Assembly (NCBI GenBank): GCA_947258895.1
Contig: CAMYKE010000013.1
Coordinates: 21,880-29,426, forward strand
Source of the DNA: an uncultured Pseudomonadales bacterium
GTDB lineage: Bacteria; Pseudomonadota; Gammaproteobacteria; Pseudomonadales; IMCC2047
DNA: 7,547 nucleotides
Direction: 5' to 3'
In this document: positions 5,915-7,547 of the stretch, piece after piece
How the letters are laid out: each line of letters starts with the position of its first letter
How positions within the stretch are numbered: the stretch's first letter is position 1
Program-made: the position numbers and the translations under genes
Notes under the pieces: model-generated
Databases searched by the model: none
The model's input: the letters and a program-made list of their open reading frames with translations, nothing else
Told to the model about the DNA's origin: nothing

Positions 5915-7127
5915 AATTTAGCAGTTGTTCGAAAGTCAGCGTGTCCAGCGGGTCACCCTGGCTGATTTGCGTGGCGACTGGCACCACCGCCAGCGCAGTC
6001 GCCCAGGCAAGCGAGGACACAACGCCGGAATCCTGGTTGGCAAACGCTTGCAATCGCTCATTCCCGGCGGCGTCGTGCTCAATCCTCACCCGCAGGTACT
6101 CCTGGCGGCTGGCATTTGCCGGGCGAGAGAACCCCGCCGCGATTCGCCGGGGCAACGGCTGCTGCCACGGTTGCCCCTGCAGCGCCAACAAAAAGGGTCG
6201 CACCAGGATCAGGAAAGTGACAAAGACGGAAACCGGGTTACCGGGCAAGCCGAACCAGGGGACGCCGCAGATATGACCATAGGCCAGGGGCTTGCCCGGT
6301 TTGATAGCCAGTCGCCAGATGGAGAGCTCGCCCAACTGTTCGACTGCCGGCCGGACATGATCCTCCTCGCCGACCGAAACCCCACCACAGGTAATTACCA
6401 CATCGGCAACTTCTGCCGCTGTCTCCAGGCACTGAATGGTGGCCTGCAGGTCATCGGCAACGCTCCTGGCCAGCACCAGTTCACAGCCAAGACGGTGTAA
6501 CAGCCCCTGCACGGTCACGTGATTGGAATTGTAAATCTGCCCGGCATGCAACTCCGCGCCCGGCTCAACCAGTTCGCTGCCTGTCGACACCACCGCCACG
6601 CGCAGGCGACGAAACACCGGGACCTCGGCGATACCGATAGCCGCGAGCAAGCCTAGGTGGGCCGGCTGCAAACGCTCGCCTCTCGCCACCACCCGCGCAT
6701 TGCGCTGCACATCCTGGCCGCGCAACCGCACGTTGGCGCCTGCCTCGATATCCGGAGGCAGCGTTACGCGCCCGCCCGCCACCGTGCAATCTTCCTGGAT
6801 CACGACGGTATCCGCGCCTGCAGGCATCCGGCCGCCGGTAAAGATGCGCGCCGCGCTGCCCGGTTGCAGGGGTGCGGGCGCGGTCCCGGCAGGAATACGC
6901 TGGCTGATCGGCACGGTAACCGCGGACGTTGCGGAGAGATCGGCGAAAGCTACCGCGTACCCATCCATCGCGCTGTTGTCGGCAGGAGGAACATCGATCG
7001 CCGCAAACTGGTCCGCGGCCAAAACCCGCCCCAACGCCTGCTCCAGGGACAGGGTTTCCGTGACTGTTAGTGGCCGAGCTGCGCTGCGCAATTGAGAAAG
7101 CGCGGTATCGATAGGCAGTAGTGACAT
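5913..7127 (-). CDS. moeA: Molybdopterin molybdenumtransferase MoeA
   Basis: At 404 residues this is the usual MoeA length. MoeA takes adenylylated molybdopterin, hydrolyses the AMP and inserts molybdate to give Moco, in the cytoplasm as a dimer. Landmarks in order: PPADNSAMDGYAV (47-59), the ARIFTGGRMPAGADTVV stretch (93-109) of the linker domain, VVSTGSELVEPG (179-190) and IYNSN (198-202). Then come TCGGVSVGEEDHV (246-258), IKPGKPLAYG (275-284) and WFGLPGNPVSVFV (291-303) of the MPT-binding domain, followed by the small C-terminal beta domain. All key motifs are intact. The start ATG has only a weak GGAG about 15 bases upstream. There is no better alternative near the conserved N-terminus. 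It lies 54 bases after moaB and 9 bases before DUF1244. Confidence 0.97.
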   Translation of the reverse strand: MSLLPIDTALSQLRSAARPLTVTETLSLEQALGRVLAADQFAAIDVPPADNSAMDGYAVAFADLSATSAVTVPISQRIPAGTAPAPLQPGSAARIFTGGRMPAGADTVVIQEDCTVAGGRVTLPPDIEAGANVRLRGQDVQRNARVVARGERLQPAHLGLLAAIGIAEVPVFRRLRVAVVSTGSELVEPGAELHAGQIYNSNHVTVQGLLHRLGCELVLARSVADDLQATIQCLETAAEVADVVITCGGVSVGEEDHVRPAVEQLGELSIWRLAIKPGKPLAYGHICGVPWFGLPGNPVSVFVTFLILVRPFLLALQGQPWQQPLPRRIAAGFSRPANASRQEYLRVRIEHDAAGNERLQAFANQDSGVVSSLAWATALAVVPVATQISQGDPLDTLTFEQLLN

Positions 7128-7181
7128 GACGACGGGGTTGCGCTCCGATGGCTGGAAGTGACTGGTTGCTAAAAGGGGCCG

Positions 7182-7547
7182 TCAGTCGCCCGTTGTTTCC
7201 GCTTGCAAACAGGTAGCGAAGTTACAGGGCTGATGACGATTATCCAGCTGCTCGCTGATGATCGCCTCCCACGCCGTTCGGCAGGCGTTGGTTGACCCCG
7301 GCAGGCAGAAAATCATGGTGCGGTTCGCCAGTCCGGCGGTGGCTCGCGATTGTACCGTGGAGCTGCCCACCTCCCGATACGAAACCTGGCGGTATAGTTC
7401 TCCAAAGCCCACCACTTCCTTGTCGAATAACGGTAGCACCGCTTCGGGAGTGCTGTCGCGGTTCGAGAAGCCGGTGCCGCCGGTAATCAGGATGACCTGC
7501 ACTTCCGGTGCGGCAATCCAGATCGAGACCGCCGCCCTGATCTTGTA
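7182..7547 (-). CDS. moaB: MoaB-type molybdenum cofactor biosynthesis protein (5' end outside window)
   Basis: The frame is open to the window end, and 121 C-terminal residues are visible. An internal GTG at 7502 is not the start, because YKIRAAVSIWIA just before it continues the family alignment. Seen: the ITGGTGFSNRDSTPEA stretch (the GGTG loop that binds molybdopterin in MoaB/MogA proteins), GFGELYRQVSYREVGSSTVQSR, and the second loop FCLPGSTNACRTAWE. It ends with QLDNRHQPCNF, close to the E. coli MoaB C-terminus. This pattern is MoaB rather than MogA. MogA and its relatives adenylylate molybdopterin before molybdate insertion. E. coli MoaB itself appears dispensable, but many bacteria use MoaB for the adenylylation. 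The gene is probably near the promoter-proximal end of the minus-strand Moco operon, directly before moeA. Confidence 0.95.
   Translation of the reverse strand, partial: YKIRAAVSIWIAAPEVQVILITGGTGFSNRDSTPEAVLPLFDKEVVGFGELYRQVSYREVGSSTVQSRATAGLANRTMIFCLPGSTNACRTAWEAIISEQLDNRHQPCNFATCLQAETTGD

Overview
The window looks like ordinary proteobacterial chromosome, most likely from a gammaproteobacterium. The evidence is a compact moaB-moeA-DUF1244-MOSC cluster with short gaps, an AmtB-type ammonium transporter with a cleavable-looking N-terminus, standard Shine-Dalgarno spacings, and moderately high GC in most genes. The lineage is inferred from gene content and protein resemblance only. No rRNA, tRNA, insertion sequence, CRISPR array, phage gene or attachment site was seen.

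Left part (1-1285, plus strand): the 3' two thirds of a short-chain dehydrogenase resembling ribitol 2-dehydrogenase, cut by the window edge. After an AT-rich gap of 271 bases comes a small SnoaL/NTF2-like gene that is clearly more AT-rich than its neighbours.

Middle part (1374-4480): a minus-strand gene for an exported or membrane-anchored protein with a bactofilin-like repeat region (17-residue period) and a C-terminal multi-pass membrane domain. Next is a 662-base stretch without an intact gene. It holds, on the plus strand, a decayed amidohydrolase (ACMSD-like, Amidohydro_2) remnant with a lost metal ligand, an in-frame stop, a frameshift and probable internal deletions. Then comes a complete minus-strand amtB-like ammonium transporter, with no glnK beside it in the window.

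Right part (4652-7547, minus strand): transcribed right to left, moaB (5' end outside the window), moeA, a DUF1244 protein and a two-domain MOSC protein. The gaps are 54, 9 and 10 bases, so this is very probably one operon. MoaB-family proteins are related to the molybdopterin-adenylylating enzymes, MoeA inserts molybdenum, and MOSC proteins handle or carry sulfur or the cofactor in Moco enzymes. The cluster therefore reads as molybdenum-cofactor maturation, and DUF1244 is the member without a known role.

I do not see a convincing wholly new biological system. The items most worth a second look are the unlisted amidohydrolase pseudogene, the regular repeat protein, and DUF1244 with its CxxC motif inside the Moco operon.
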